Source of the DNA: Parahaliea aestuarii
GTDB taxonomy: Bacteria; Pseudomonadota; Gammaproteobacteria; Pseudomonadales; Halieaceae
Reading direction: 5' to 3'
NCBI RefSeq assembly: GCF_008064635.1
Contig: NZ_VRYZ01000001.1
Coordinates: 434,001-498,000, forward strand
Length of the DNA stretch: 64,000 nucleotides
Shown: positions 1 through 8,804 of the stretch, piece by piece
Position numbering within the stretch: position 1 is the first letter of the stretch
Layout of the letters: every line of letters begins with the position of its first letter
The notes under the pieces: model-generated
Databases searched by the model: none
Told to the model about the DNA's origin: nothing
What the model saw: only the letters and a program-made list of their open reading frames with translations
Position numbers and translations under genes: made by a program

Positions 1-759
1 GGCTTCCGTTCCGGCGGTTTCAATGCGCGTGCTTCCACCTCCAGCAGCTTCTCTACACCTTTTGATGAAGAGAACGTCACCAGTTTTGAGGTGGGCCTGA
101 AGGCCGACCTGCTGGACCAGCGCCTGCGAGTCAACAGCGCCGTGTTCTACTACGACTACCAGGACAAGCAGGTCACCCAGTTTGAGGCCGGTTCCAACGG
201 TGCCTCATCCATTATCGCCAACTCCGGCGAGCAGGATGCTGTTGGCGTGGAACTGGAGGTGGCGTTCATTCCGGCAGAAGGCTGGTTGCTGCAGGCCAGC
301 TACGGCTTTGTCGATATCGATATCAAGGAGTTCGAAACCACGCCCTCGGACCCGGTCACCGGGCTGCCGGCGGGCAACCAGAACGTCGACATCTCCGACT
401 TCGCCAAGAACATCCACACACCGGAGCACAACGGCAGTGTGATCCTGGAGTACGCGGCGCCGCCTTTCTCTTTTGGCCAGCTGGTGCTCCAGGTGGACGC
501 TTCCTACAACAGTACCCGCTACTTCCACCCGGTGAACAATCTCTATGACACCGCGGGCCACCAGACCCTGGTCAATGGCAAGGTCAGCCTGAATGGTATC
601 GGGCTCGGCCCCGGGGAACTGGAGGCGGTGGCCTGGGTACGCAACCTGACCGACGAGGAGTATCGCGAGTGGGGCATCGACTTCGGCGCCCTCGGCTTTG
701 CGGTGGACTCCTTTATTGCGCCGCGGATGTACGGCGTGGACCTGGTCTACCAGTTCTGA
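1..759 (+). CDS. TonB-dependent receptor, C-terminal part (5'-truncated by window)
   Basis: The reading frame is open from base 1 and ends at TGA 757-759, so only the last ~252 residues are present. It looks like the outer half of a TonB-dependent outer-membrane beta-barrel. Alternating aromatic strands such as VFYYDYQDKQ and a final YQF carboxy-terminus (aromatic last residue, typical of BAM-inserted barrels) are visible. It resembles the broad TonB-receptor group common in marine oligotrophs and sphingomonads. The substrate cannot be told. A DUF1214-like gene follows 20 bp downstream on the same strand, suggesting one transcript and possibly a shared catabolic theme. The N-terminal plug and TonB box lie outside the window. 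Confidence 0.9.
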   Translation, partial: GFRSGGFNARASTSSSFSTPFDEENVTSFEVGLKADLLDQRLRVNSAVFYYDYQDKQVTQFEAGSNGASSIIANSGEQDAVGVELEVAFIPAEGWLLQASYGFVDIDIKEFETTPSDPVTGLPAGNQNVDISDFAKNIHTPEHNGSVILEYAAPPFSFGQLVLQVDASYNSTRYFHPVNNLYDTAGHQTLVNGKVSLNGIGLGPGELEAVAWVRNLTDEEYREWGIDFGALGFAVDSFIAPRMYGVDLVYQF

Positions 760-779
760 ACGCGCAGCAAGGAGAAAAC

Positions 780-2036
780 ATGCGCTGTAACAATCCCGTT
801 GATACCGAGGAACAGCGTGAGCATGAAAAGCTCGCGCTCCACTACTTTTCCCATCCGGACATCGTGGCCGAAAAAGAAAAGGTGCGCGCCATGTGGCTGG
901 AGCTGGCCCAACCCAGCGACGTCATGCGCGGCTGCTTTGACTGGGCCTTTGAGGAGGTGATGTTCGGGGCGGTGGTCTGGGCCCTGAACCAGGACCCTCT
1001 CTATCCGAAGGTGATCACTATCAGCCGTTTACCCCACCGCCTCGGCGAACAGCGGGTGCCTGGCAGCCGTTGGGGTATCGATAACCCGGATAGCATATAC
1101 CGGGTGATTCCCATTAGCGGCGACGAGCGCTACGTCATTCATGGGCGGGTAGCCGAACAGCGGCTGGTGGAAAACTACTTCACCCTGTGGAGCCCCACCA
1201 TGCAAACGGTCGGCCTGCTGGATGGCAAGGAACTGGTGCTGGACGACGATGGTTCTTTCACCATCCACGTGGATTCCGATCCCTGCGGTGATCGCGCCAA
1301 TCACGTGCAGACCGGGCCGGATGCCCACGAGTTTTATATTCGCGATGTAATTTTCGACTGGGCCAATGACCGCGCCAACGAGCTGCGAATTGAACGGCTC
1401 GGCGCTGAACCCCCGCGCCCGCCGCGCAGTGAGGCGGAGAACATTGCCCTTATTAAGGATTACATGCACAAGTGGGCCACCAACACCACGCGCTGGAACG
1501 CCCAGGCCATGGATCGCCCGGCCAACGAGTTCAGCTTCACCATCGACCGCGACAGCGACGGTGCCCTGCGCAACCAGATCTACATCATGGGCAACTTTGT
1601 ACTGCCGGATGCCGATACAGCGCTGGTGCTGGAAGTGCAGATGGGCGGTGCCGACTATTTCATCGCCCCCATCACCAATGTGTGGGGCACCACCAATGAA
1701 ATTGTGGCGCGAAGTGGCTGCCTCAACCGGCACCAGGCCCTGCCCAACAGCGACGGCAGCTATACATTTGTCCTGTCCCTGCGGGACCCGGGGCTGCACA
1801 ACTGGCTCGATCCCAGCGCTATGAGTGAAGGCATTCTGACCCTGCGCTGGGCGGAGTTTGCCGGTGGGCGTCCGGGCGAGGATTTCGGCGTGCGCTCGCG
1901 CCTGGTGCCGCTGAAGGAACTGGACCAGACCCTGCCGGCGGATACGCCGCGTGTGACACCGGCGGAGCGTGAAGAACAGCTGGCTGCGCGCGCGGCCAGC
2001 TACGCCTGGCGCCTTGCCCGGGAGAGCAGCCGATGA
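780..2036 (+). CDS. DUF1214-like protein of unknown function
   Basis: 418 aa. ATG 780 is chosen because an AAGGAGA ribosome-binding site lies just upstream (770-776); the frame is open further upstream, but that part overlaps the receptor gene. There is no signal peptide or membrane segment. The C-terminal third carries an NWLDP...G.L.LRW pattern (about residues 340-360) that resembles DUF1214 proteins, often encoded beside steroid or aromatic catabolic genes. The catalytic role is unknown. The stop overlaps the ATG of the following SDR (ATGA), so the two are translationally coupled. Family assignment is from recalled pattern only. Confidence 0.6.
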   Translation: MRCNNPVDTEEQREHEKLALHYFSHPDIVAEKEKVRAMWLELAQPSDVMRGCFDWAFEEVMFGAVVWALNQDPLYPKVITISRLPHRLGEQRVPGSRWGIDNPDSIYRVIPISGDERYVIHGRVAEQRLVENYFTLWSPTMQTVGLLDGKELVLDDDGSFTIHVDSDPCGDRANHVQTGPDAHEFYIRDVIFDWANDRANELRIERLGAEPPRPPRSEAENIALIKDYMHKWATNTTRWNAQAMDRPANEFSFTIDRDSDGALRNQIYIMGNFVLPDADTALVLEVQMGGADYFIAPITNVWGTTNEIVARSGCLNRHQALPNSDGSYTFVLSLRDPGLHNWLDPSAMSEGILTLRWAEFAGGRPGEDFGVRSRLVPLKELDQTLPADTPRVTPAEREEQLAARAASYAWRLARESSR

Positions 2037-2896
2037 CAGCGAAAGAAACGGTCTGGCTGATTACCGGTTGCTCCACCGGCTTTGGCCGGGAAATCGCCCT
2101 GGCGGCGTTGCAGGGCGGCGCGCGGGTAGCGGTAACGGCGCGGCGACAGGAGGCGATTGCCGATATCGGCCGTGACTGGCCCGATACAGCCCTCTGTCTG
2201 CCCCTGGATGTTACTAATGCCTCACAGCGCGAGTCGGCGGTGGCGCAGACCATCGCCCGTTTCGGTCACCTGGATGTGCTGGTCAACAATGCCGGTTACG
2301 GCTATGTGGCGGCGGTGGAAGAGGGCGAAGACGCCGCCGTGCGCGCCATGTTCGAGGCCAACTTCTTTGGCGCACTGCACATGGCACTGGCGGTGCTGCC
2401 CCACTTCCGTGAGCGCGGTCGCGGGCGAATTATCAACAATTCCTCCCAGGCCGGGTTGATGGCGAATCCCGGCACCGGCTACTACAGTGCCTCCAAGTAC
2501 GCGCTGGAAGGGCTGATGGAGGCACTGGGCAAGGAAGTGGAACCACTGGGTATCCAGGTGGTGAGCGTGCAGCCCGGGGCCTTTCGCACCGACTGGTCCG
2601 GCCGTTCCATGCAGCGCAGCGCCCGTCGCATGCCGGCGTACGAGGAGCATGTGGGCAGCCGCCTCGACATGATTGCCGCCATCGACGGCAAGCAGCCCGG
2701 AGACCCGGTGCGGGCGGCCCAACTATTTGTACAGTTGGGGACAATGAACAATCCCCCTCCCACCCTGGTGCTGGGCGCAGGGCTGCTGGCGAGCTACCGT
2801 GACAAACTGGCGCAGGCCGCAGCGCGCCTGGAGGCCTGGGAACAGACCTCGGTGTCGGTGGACTTTCCGCCACAGGAGGGCGCTGGCCCGCCATAG
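2033..2896 (+). CDS. SDR family oxidoreductase
   Basis: 287 aa classical short-chain dehydrogenase/reductase. The cofactor motif TGCSTGFG lies near the N-terminus (about residues 11-18), LVNNAG at about 83-88, and the catalytic YSASK at about 152-156 after an NNSS serine segment. The Rossmann half is complete. The long C-terminal tail (EGAGPP end) is typical of the SDR group that reduces or oxidises hydroxyl/keto substrates with NAD(P). Its start overlaps the previous stop by 4 nt and the next gene follows within 20 bp. It is probably part of a small operon with the DUF1214-like and SnoaL-like genes. Substrate unknown. Confidence 0.88.
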   Translation: MTAKETVWLITGCSTGFGREIALAALQGGARVAVTARRQEAIADIGRDWPDTALCLPLDVTNASQRESAVAQTIARFGHLDVLVNNAGYGYVAAVEEGEDAAVRAMFEANFFGALHMALAVLPHFRERGRGRIINNSSQAGLMANPGTGYYSASKYALEGLMEALGKEVEPLGIQVVSVQPGAFRTDWSGRSMQRSARRMPAYEEHVGSRLDMIAAIDGKQPGDPVRAAQLFVQLGTMNNPPPTLVLGAGLLASYRDKLAQAAARLEAWEQTSVSVDFPPQEGAGPP

Positions 2897-2916
2897 AATA
2901 ATTAACGGAGGTCACA

Positions 2917-3378
2917 GTGGACGCCTATCGCGAAATCGAAAACCTGATCTACACCTACGCCGAGCGCATCGATGCCGGCGACCTGGAGGGCGTGGCCGAG
3001 CTGTTCCGCAACGCCGCCATCGTGGCTCCGGCCCACGACAGCTGCCAGCGCGGCTACGATGAAGTGCTGGCCATGTATCGGGCTTCCTGTCGCGTCTATC
3101 CGGAGACGGGTACCCCGCGTACCCGCCACGTCACCACCAACGTGCTGATTGAAGTCAATGTCGACAGCGCCATTGCCCGCAGCACCTTTACCGTGTTTCA
3201 GGCCACTGAAAGCCTGCCGTTGCAGCCGATTATCTGCGGACGCTACGCCGACCAGTTCCGCTGCCGCGACGACGGGCGCTGGGAGTTCAGCGAGCGCTCC
3301 ATGCAGGTGGATTTTGTCGGTGACTGCTCGGCGCACCTGCTCTACGACTACAGGAGCCCCGCAGACAAGGCGGGCTAA
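2917..3378 (+). CDS. SnoaL-like / NTF2-fold protein
   Basis: 153 aa beginning with GTG 2917, preceded by ACGGAGGT at 2905-2912. The N-terminal IENLIYTYAERIDAGDLEG followed by VAELFRNAAIV is the usual opening of SnoaL_4-type nuclear transport factor 2 family proteins, which fold as small alpha+beta cones and act as hydratases, isomerases or non-catalytic binding proteins. The conserved early Asp (ERIDAGD) is present. Last gene of the 780-3378 operon. Exact reaction unknown. Confidence 0.8.
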   Translation: MDAYREIENLIYTYAERIDAGDLEGVAELFRNAAIVAPAHDSCQRGYDEVLAMYRASCRVYPETGTPRTRHVTTNVLIEVNVDSAIARSTFTVFQATESLPLQPIICGRYADQFRCRDDGRWEFSERSMQVDFVGDCSAHLLYDYRSPADKAG

Positions 3379-3396
3379 GGCGGGCTCTTCCCGCCG

Positions 3397-3894
3397 CTAG
3401 CGGCGGCGGATATTGTCCACCGGAATGCCCCACAGGCCGAGGCCGCGCGCGCGGGCGATCTTTTCCATGGTCAGGTATTCAAAGGAGGCATCCGGCAACG
3501 CGACCGCCCAGCCCTGCTGCAGAAGATAGGCTGCCAGGTCCTCGCCCTCCTCGAACGAACTGGCCCCCACGCGACACCAGCCATTGAAACTGCGGTCATT
3601 GTTGCGGGACAGCAGCTCACAGCGCACAAAGCCGTCGATCTTGAAACGCAGGGCGACCACCGCGCGGCTGCCGCACACCGGCGGGTTGCGCCAGGTCTGG
3701 CAGGTGGTGCCGGTATCCGGCACGTGGATGCCCGCGAGGTGGATAGTGCGGCCGTTGATGCGCAGGCTGGCATCGTCGTTGACCCGGGCGTAGCTGGAGA
3801 CTTCCCGCGCCTGGGAAGTCGCCGGAGAAAGCAGGCCCGCCGCCAGGCAAACGGCGCCGACAGCCAGGACAAAAGAGCGTGTGCGAGCCACCAT
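3397..3894 (-). CDS. Exported thermonuclease-like (SNase-fold) protein
   Basis: 165 aa when started at ATG 3894, which has GGGAGGT 6 nt upstream; a longer frame begins at 3918 without such a site. Residues 1-29 form a signal peptide ending in TSQA. The mature part resembles the staphylococcal-nuclease fold: RINGRTIHLAGIHVPD, a cysteine-rich middle (TCQTWRNPPVCGS), then LAAYLLQQGWAVA and ARARGLGLWG, the usual end of these domains. The typical catalytic RL.GID.PE segment is altered (LAGIHVPDTG), so nuclease activity is uncertain. Convergent with the upstream SnoaL-like gene. Confidence 0.72.
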   Translation of the reverse strand: MVARTRSFVLAVGAVCLAAGLLSPATSQAREVSSYARVNDDASLRINGRTIHLAGIHVPDTGTTCQTWRNPPVCGSRAVVALRFKIDGFVRCELLSRNNDRSFNGWCRVGASSFEEGEDLAAYLLQQGWAVALPDASFEYLTMEKIARARGLGLWGIPVDNIRRR

Positions 3895-4040
3895 GGCAAA
3901 ACCTCCCATTGATGCCACAAGCCTAGACCATGGCGGCTACCGCGGGTTAATTTCAGTGCGCGTCTTTTGTTTGCCGAAAGGCTGTGCTAGAAAGGCTGCC
4001 TGCGGCGCCGGCAATGAGCGGCCCGCGGTTTTCAGCATGT

Positions 4041-4114
4041 GCGGGTATCGTATAGTGGTATTACCCAAGCTTCCCAAGCTTGAGAGAGGGGTTCGATTCC
4101 CCTTACCCGCTCCA
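4041..4114 (+). tRNA. tRNA-Gly (anticodon CCC)
   Basis: 74 nt with encoded CCA. The acceptor stem GCGGGTA pairs with TACCCGC, followed by T and CCA. The anticodon stem CAAGC/GCTTG encloses the loop TTCCCAA, giving anticodon CCC. The T arm GGGG TTCGATT CCCC is intact. The 358 bp between the nuclease-like gene and the DUF533 gene hold this tRNA and nothing else I recognise. Confidence 0.95.
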
Positions 4115-4252
4115 TTTCAAATGTGGCCTTGTCATTCCCGTCTCAGCAACCGTCCGCGAATGGAAAGCGCGGCTTGCGGATAGCCCCAGCCCGATGAACC
4201 ATTGACCGCCGGCGGCGTCAAAAACCCGAATGTTATCTGCCAGGAAGCAACC

Positions 4253-4921
4253 ATGGATGTGAAAGGAATACTGAATCAATTGTTGGCGTCGGGTAGTGCT
4301 GCGGCGAATCCGGCGCAGGGTGGTAGTGCCGGGCAGGTCAGTGGCATGTCCGACATGACCAAAGGGGCATTGGGTGGTGCCGTGGGCGGCAGTCTGCTGA
4401 CCATGCTGCTGGGCAGCAAGAAGGGGCGCAAGATGGGCACGAAAGTGGCCAAGGTCGGCGGCACCGCGGCCCTCGGTGTGCTGGCCTACAAGGTCTACAA
4501 TGACTGGAAATCCTCCCAGCAGCCACAGGCCCAGGCAGCCTCATCCGGCAGTCCCTCGATGGTTGTTGCGCCGCCCGATACGCCACAGCATTCCATGACG
4601 GTTCTTCGCGCCATGCTGGCGGCTGCCAAAGCCGATGGTCACGTGGACGAGGGCGAGCAGGCGCGCATTTACAAAGCGGTGCAGTCGATGGGTGCCAGCC
4701 GGGAAGTGTCCGCTTTTGTGGATGCCGAGTTGTCGAAGCCGCTGGATCCCGCTGATGTCGCCCGCGGTATCGACTGCCCCGAAGAGGCCGCCGAGGTTTA
4801 CCTGGCCTCGCTGCTGATGGTCGACGAGCAGAGTTTCATGGAGCGCGCCTATTTGCAGGAACTGGCGCGGGAGCTGAAACTCGCGCCGGAACTGGTGTCC
4901 CGCCTGGAGGCGCAGGTCTGA
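4253..4921 (+). CDS. DUF533 / YebE-like tellurite-resistance-fold protein
   Basis: 222 aa. ATG 4253 is preferred (AGGAAG just upstream) over an in-frame start at 4202. A glycine-rich hydrophobic segment (GALGGAVGGSLLTMLLG, about residues 40-56) may insert in or lie on the inner membrane. After a Gln/Pro/Ser linker comes an all-alpha TerB-like domain (VLRAMLAAAKADGHVDEGEQ onward) with acidic residues of the DGHVDEGE type. This matches the DUF533 family of proteobacteria (E. coli YebE). Function in the cell is not known. Confidence 0.85.
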   Translation: MDVKGILNQLLASGSAAANPAQGGSAGQVSGMSDMTKGALGGAVGGSLLTMLLGSKKGRKMGTKVAKVGGTAALGVLAYKVYNDWKSSQQPQAQAASSGSPSMVVAPPDTPQHSMTVLRAMLAAAKADGHVDEGEQARIYKAVQSMGASREVSAFVDAELSKPLDPADVARGIDCPEEAAEVYLASLLMVDEQSFMERAYLQELARELKLAPELVSRLEAQV

Positions 4922-5008
4922 CAGGGCGCTGGCGACAGGAATGCTTGAAGTCGTTGCCGCAGCGCCCATACGATACACATCCTGATAACAACAACTGGAG
5001 AGCCCCTC

Positions 5009-5440
5009 ATGTATACCTTTTGTGTCGAGAAAACCCTGGATGCCCCGCTGGAGAAAGTCTGGCAAGTGGTGTCCGACTTCAGCAACCTGGACTGGTTCGC
5101 CGGCGCCGAGCGGGTGGAACAGGTGGGCGAGGGCGTGGGGCAGGTACGCCGGATCTTCATGCCGGGCAGTGAGCAGCCGGTGGAGGAAAAGCTGCTGGCC
5201 CTCGATCCCGAGCGCCACAGCCTTGAATACCAGGTGCTGGAAGGCGGGGTGAACATCATGCAGGACTACCGCGTGGTGGCCAGCCTGGAGCAGGCCGGCG
5301 ATGGCACCACGGCGCGCTGGGACGCCAGTTTCAGTGGTGTCTCGGTGGAGAGTGTGGAGCCCGAAAGCATGAGCGCGATGATGCAGGATATGTACGGCGG
5401 CATGCTCGACGCGATAGCTGCCGAGGCGAAGCGCCGTTAG
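5009..5440 (+). CDS. SRPBCC (START/Bet v1-fold) family protein
   Basis: 143 aa. The start is supported by CTGGAGAG upstream of ATG 5009. The pattern FCVEKTLDAPLEKVWQVVSDFSNLDWF is the standard opening of the polyketide cyclase / SRPBCC family, small helix-grip proteins that bind hydrophobic ligands. The C-terminal helix (MMQDMYGGMLDAIAAEAKRR) closes the cavity. No catalytic residues can be assigned. Convergent with the M3 peptidase gene. Confidence 0.82.
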   Translation: MYTFCVEKTLDAPLEKVWQVVSDFSNLDWFAGAERVEQVGEGVGQVRRIFMPGSEQPVEEKLLALDPERHSLEYQVLEGGVNIMQDYRVVASLEQAGDGTTARWDASFSGVSVESVEPESMSAMMQDMYGGMLDAIAAEAKRR

Positions 5441-5450
5441 TTGCGGGCCG

Positions 5451-5471
5451 GGGCAGGGGCCTCCCCTGCCC
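5451..5471. terminator. Hairpin between convergent genes
   Basis: Perfect 9-bp inverted repeat GGGCAGGGG / CCCCTGCCC with a 3-nt loop, lying between the ends of two convergent genes. No T-tract follows on either strand, so intrinsic termination is likely but not certain. Confidence 0.5.
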
Positions 5472-5486
5472 AACCGCCACTGCCAC

Positions 5487-7364
5487 CTACATCTGCGCCA
5501 GTGTTTCCTCCAGTTCCACCACCATCGTGTTGAAGACCTCCAGCGCCGCGTAGATCGGCTCCGGCGTTGTCATGTCGACGCCGGCCTTTTTCAGCAGCTC
5601 GATGGGGTAGTCGTTACTGCCGGCATGCAACATCGCCAGGAAGCGGTCCCGCGCCGGCTCACCCTCGGTGAGAATACCCTGGGCCAGGGCGTTGGCCGCC
5701 ACGAAGGAGGTGGCGTACTGGTACACATAGAAGTTATCGGTACGCAGAAAGTGTGGAATACGGCTCCACTCGCTGGCGTTCAGCGGATCCACGGCCACCT
5801 TGTCGCCGTAGTAGGTCTTGAAGACATCGGCGTAGAGGGTGTTCAGGTTATCCTTGTTGAGCGCCTCGCCGGCTTCCACCATGGCGTGGGCCTGCATTTC
5901 AAAATCGGCGAAGGAGGCCTGGCGGAAGAAGCCGCTGCGGAACTGGTCCAGATAGTTCTGTAGCAGGTAGGCTTTTTCCCGCGGGGTCTCGGCATCGGCC
6001 AGCATCTTCTGGAACAGGATGGCTTCGTTGGTCATCGAGGCGATCTCGGCAATGAAGGTGCGATAGCTACCGTAGACGTAGGGCTGGGTGTTGCGGGTCA
6101 TGTAGGAGTGCAGGGAGTGGCCGTACTCGTGGGCCAGTGTGGAGACGTCGTTCAGGGTGCCTGCGTAGTTCATCGACAGGTAGGGCTTGGAGTCGTACAT
6201 GCCCCAGGAGTAGGCGCCGCCGCGTTTGCCGGCACTTTCGAAGGCGTCTACCCAGCCTTCTTCAAAACCCTTCCAGTACAGGGCGATGTAGTCCTCGCCC
6301 ATCGGAGCCAGGGCGTCGGCGACGATGCGCTTGGCGTCCTCGTAATCGATGTTGTCGTAGGTGGATTCCACCATCGGCGCGTACAGATCCCATACCTGTA
6401 GTTGCTCGTAGCCCAGCGTCTTGCGGCGCAGTTCAAGGTAGCGCTGTAAGGGTTCGGCGCCCTCCCGGGCCACCTTGATCATGTTGTGGTAGACGGTCTC
6501 GGGGATGGCGTTGGTGTAGGTGGCGGCGTGCAGGGCGGAGTCAAAACCGCGAGCCTTCGCCTCGAACACCCTGCCTTTGACATGGCCCTCGTAGTTGGCC
6601 GCCAGCGTATTGCCGTGCTTTTCATATTCGGCGAACAAACCTTTCCAGGCGCGTTCCCGGTAGTCGCGGTCGCGGTTGCTGAGGGCGGCGTTATAGAGTC
6701 CTTTGGTCAGCGCTACCGTTTCACCCGCGTCGTTCTCGATCTCGCCAAAGGTGAGGTCGGCGTTGTCGAGAGCGCCAAATACGCTGTTGAACTTGCCCAG
6801 TGGGTCGGAGGCCATGGCCAGCAGCGATTCCTCCTTCTCCGACAGGGTGTAGGGCCGCATGCGCGACTGTTCGTCCAGGAAGTGGCGGTAAATCTCCAGG
6901 CCGGGTGTGCTGGTGATCATGGCCTCAAGCCTGTCTTCGGGAATCGCCACCAGTTCAGGCGTGAGGAAGGCGGTGGCTGTCTGTAGTTCGGCATTCAGGC
7001 CCTGGGCGCGGGAGAACCTTGCGCTGTCATCGCCCACCCGCATGTCCTCGAAGGACTTCAGCCCGGCGTAGACATAGATGCGGCCCAGCAGACGTGACAG
7101 GGCTTCATAATCCTTTATCGCGGACAGTAGCGCTGCGCCGCTGTCCCCCAGGTGGCCCTTGTGCTGCGCCATCTTGGGCAGCGCCTCCTGCAGGCGCTTG
7201 ACGTCGCCTTCCCAGGCATCGCTGCTGCTGTACATGTCGCTGAGATCCCACTTGTACTGCGCGGGGATATCGGCGCGTTCCGGTGCCTGGGCGAACGCCG
7301 GCAGCGCTACCGCAGTGAGGGCCAGGGCCAGCAGGGGTTTTCTGAAAGTGGCTATCAGCGCCAT
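5487..7364 (-). CDS. pepF: M3-family metallopeptidase, oligoendopeptidase F type, exported
   Basis: 625 aa from ATG 7364, which has GGAG at the right distance; in-frame ATGs at 7376 and 7382 lie upstream. The N-terminus (MALIATF...LALALTAVALPAFAQA) is a signal peptide, so the enzyme should act in the periplasm. The zinc site TLAHEYGHSLHSYM is complete (HEYGH), with the third ligand expected in the following EIASMTNEA segment (about 25 residues later). The N-terminal helical domain and the FRQASFADFEMQAH segment fit oligopeptidase F. It hydrolyses short peptides. The exported form differs from cytosolic PepF. Confidence 0.9.
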   Translation of the reverse strand: MALIATFRKPLLALALTAVALPAFAQAPERADIPAQYKWDLSDMYSSSDAWEGDVKRLQEALPKMAQHKGHLGDSGAALLSAIKDYEALSRLLGRIYVYAGLKSFEDMRVGDDSARFSRAQGLNAELQTATAFLTPELVAIPEDRLEAMITSTPGLEIYRHFLDEQSRMRPYTLSEKEESLLAMASDPLGKFNSVFGALDNADLTFGEIENDAGETVALTKGLYNAALSNRDRDYRERAWKGLFAEYEKHGNTLAANYEGHVKGRVFEAKARGFDSALHAATYTNAIPETVYHNMIKVAREGAEPLQRYLELRRKTLGYEQLQVWDLYAPMVESTYDNIDYEDAKRIVADALAPMGEDYIALYWKGFEEGWVDAFESAGKRGGAYSWGMYDSKPYLSMNYAGTLNDVSTLAHEYGHSLHSYMTRNTQPYVYGSYRTFIAEIASMTNEAILFQKMLADAETPREKAYLLQNYLDQFRSGFFRQASFADFEMQAHAMVEAGEALNKDNLNTLYADVFKTYYGDKVAVDPLNASEWSRIPHFLRTDNFYVYQYATSFVAANALAQGILTEGEPARDRFLAMLHAGSNDYPIELLKKAGVDMTTPEPIYAALEVFNTMVVELEETLAQM

Positions 7365-7407
7365 TGGGTTCTCCATCGTCATTGGTTCAGTGCGGCAGGG
7401 TGCCTGT

Positions 7408-8268
7408 CTACTGGTTCAGGTGGGGGGTATTGCCCTTGAACAACTCCGCAGTCCAGCTCTCCAGCAGGCGGAAAGTGGCTGTCGGGTCCTGGCGTTTCAT
7501 CTCCAGCAACTGCATCTCGGGTCCGGTCCCCACGTTGATTTCCTCGATCCCGCCGGCAAAGCCGTCGGCGATCACCCGGGCGCAGTCGTCTACCGGCATG
7601 CCGGCTTCGATGGCGGGATCTGCCACGCCGGTGGGCTTGCCGCTGCCGGTGAGGGCGTTGTGGGCAACAGGCGTGCGGATGGAGCCCGGCACAATAGTAG
7701 TCACGTTTAACCCCAGGTGGGCGGTTTCCACCCGCAGCGCATCGAAAAAGCCCATCACACCGTGCTTGGCCGCGCAGTAGGCCGTACGCATCGGGGAACC
7801 CACCTTGCCGGCCACGCTGGAAGTGACCGCCAGGGTGCCGCTACCCTGTTCTACCATCAGTGGCAGCACCTGCTTGGTAAGGGCAATCTGGCCGAGGAGG
7901 TCGACCTTGATGATCTTGTGGTAGACCGACATGTCGGTGTCCAGGCAGAGCGAGCGCTGGGACATGCCGGCGTTGTTGAGCAGCAGGTCAATGCGCCCAA
8001 AGTGATCGCGGACCCTGTCGACGGCGGCCGGCATGGCGGTTTCGTCTTCCAGGTCCAGCGGCAGCACCAGCACGTCTTCGGGGCCTGCGCCGGCGGCAAT
8101 ACAGTCCTTCCGTACCGTTTCAAGCTGCTCCACACCACGCGAGGAGAGCGCCAGCCTGGCCCCCCTGCGCGCCGCTTCGATGGCGAAGGCCGCGCCGATG
8201 CCGGAGGAAGCCCCGGTCACCCAGATGACGGCCTGGTCAAAGTTGAACTGTTTGCTGGTGTTGGACAT
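7408..8268 (-). CDS. SDR family oxidoreductase
   Basis: 286 aa classical SDR: TGASSGIG near the N-terminus, LLNNAG in the middle, a TSSVAG serine segment and YCAAKHG as catalytic Tyr-X-X-X-Lys. AAGGAAAA precedes ATG 8268. It most resembles the DltE/YbbO-like group of short-chain dehydrogenases acting on aldehydes, retinoid- or steroid-like substrates. The substrate cannot be inferred from context. It lies between the M3 peptidase and a small hypothetical gene, all on the minus strand. Confidence 0.87.
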   Translation of the reverse strand: MSNTSKQFNFDQAVIWVTGASSGIGAAFAIEAARRGARLALSSRGVEQLETVRKDCIAAGAGPEDVLVLPLDLEDETAMPAAVDRVRDHFGRIDLLLNNAGMSQRSLCLDTDMSVYHKIIKVDLLGQIALTKQVLPLMVEQGSGTLAVTSSVAGKVGSPMRTAYCAAKHGVMGFFDALRVETAHLGLNVTTIVPGSIRTPVAHNALTGSGKPTGVADPAIEAGMPVDDCARVIADGFAGGIEEINVGTGPEMQLLEMKRQDPTATFRLLESWTAELFKGNTPHLNQ

Positions 8269-8291
8269 GGAGTTTTCCTTGCAAAAGGGCT

Positions 8292-8621
8292 TCAGCCCTG
8301 GCTTTTCATCTTATCGGCATGCTGCCGGGTCAGTTCCAGGTAGCGGGGTGTCAGGCCGACGTCCTCGTAGATCGGGTCGCCCTCTTCATCGCGGGTGATG
8401 ATCCTGCTGCCCTGTTCGTAGGGCAGGTGGGATACCACTTCGTCCAGTGCCGCGGACAGCAATTCGGTAATGATTTGCTCCCGGGTGCGGTGTGGGAACA
8501 TTTCGGCAAGGGCTTCGATGCGCGCGGCGTCGCTGACCGGCAACTGCACACTGTAGCGCTCCTCGGCCAGTACTCCGGGCGCGTCATTGGTCCACTGTGC
8601 AACCAGTTCCCTGATGTCCAT
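8292..8621 (-). CDS. Small conserved hypothetical protein
   Basis: 109 aa from ATG 8621, which has a near-ideal AGGAGGTAACA leader; an upstream in-frame ATG lacks one. The sequence holds a ribbon-helix-helix-like stretch (RYSVQLPVSDAARIEALAEM...TREQIITELLSAALDEV) followed by an acidic segment with DEEGDPIYEDVGLTP. Pseudomonads carry a similar protein that databases label as a type 1 pilus tip component, a name with little support. The RHH-like part suggests DNA binding or protein association. Function unknown. Confidence 0.7.
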   Translation of the reverse strand: MDIRELVAQWTNDAPGVLAEERYSVQLPVSDAARIEALAEMFPHRTREQIITELLSAALDEVVSHLPYEQGSRIITRDEEGDPIYEDVGLTPRYLELTRQHADKMKSQG

Positions 8622-8804
8622 TGTTACCTCCTGTACCGTCACGGGTGCCCCTCTTCTGGAATCCTAGCACGGTTGCTGCGGACGGTGGGGCGCCCGGCAT
8701 CGTCTATGCTGTGGTGTATGGAGACGGCCCTGCAATCTGCTACCGTGGGGGAACCCGCGGCGGGTACAGAGGGTCTGAACCCGAGGACACCCAGGAGGAT
8801 GCCG

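Noticed and set aside
8319-8804. Upstream extension of the DUF3014 gene
   Set aside because: It would overlap the small gene at 8292-8621 on the other strand and lacks a start signal, while AGGAGG fits ATG 8805.
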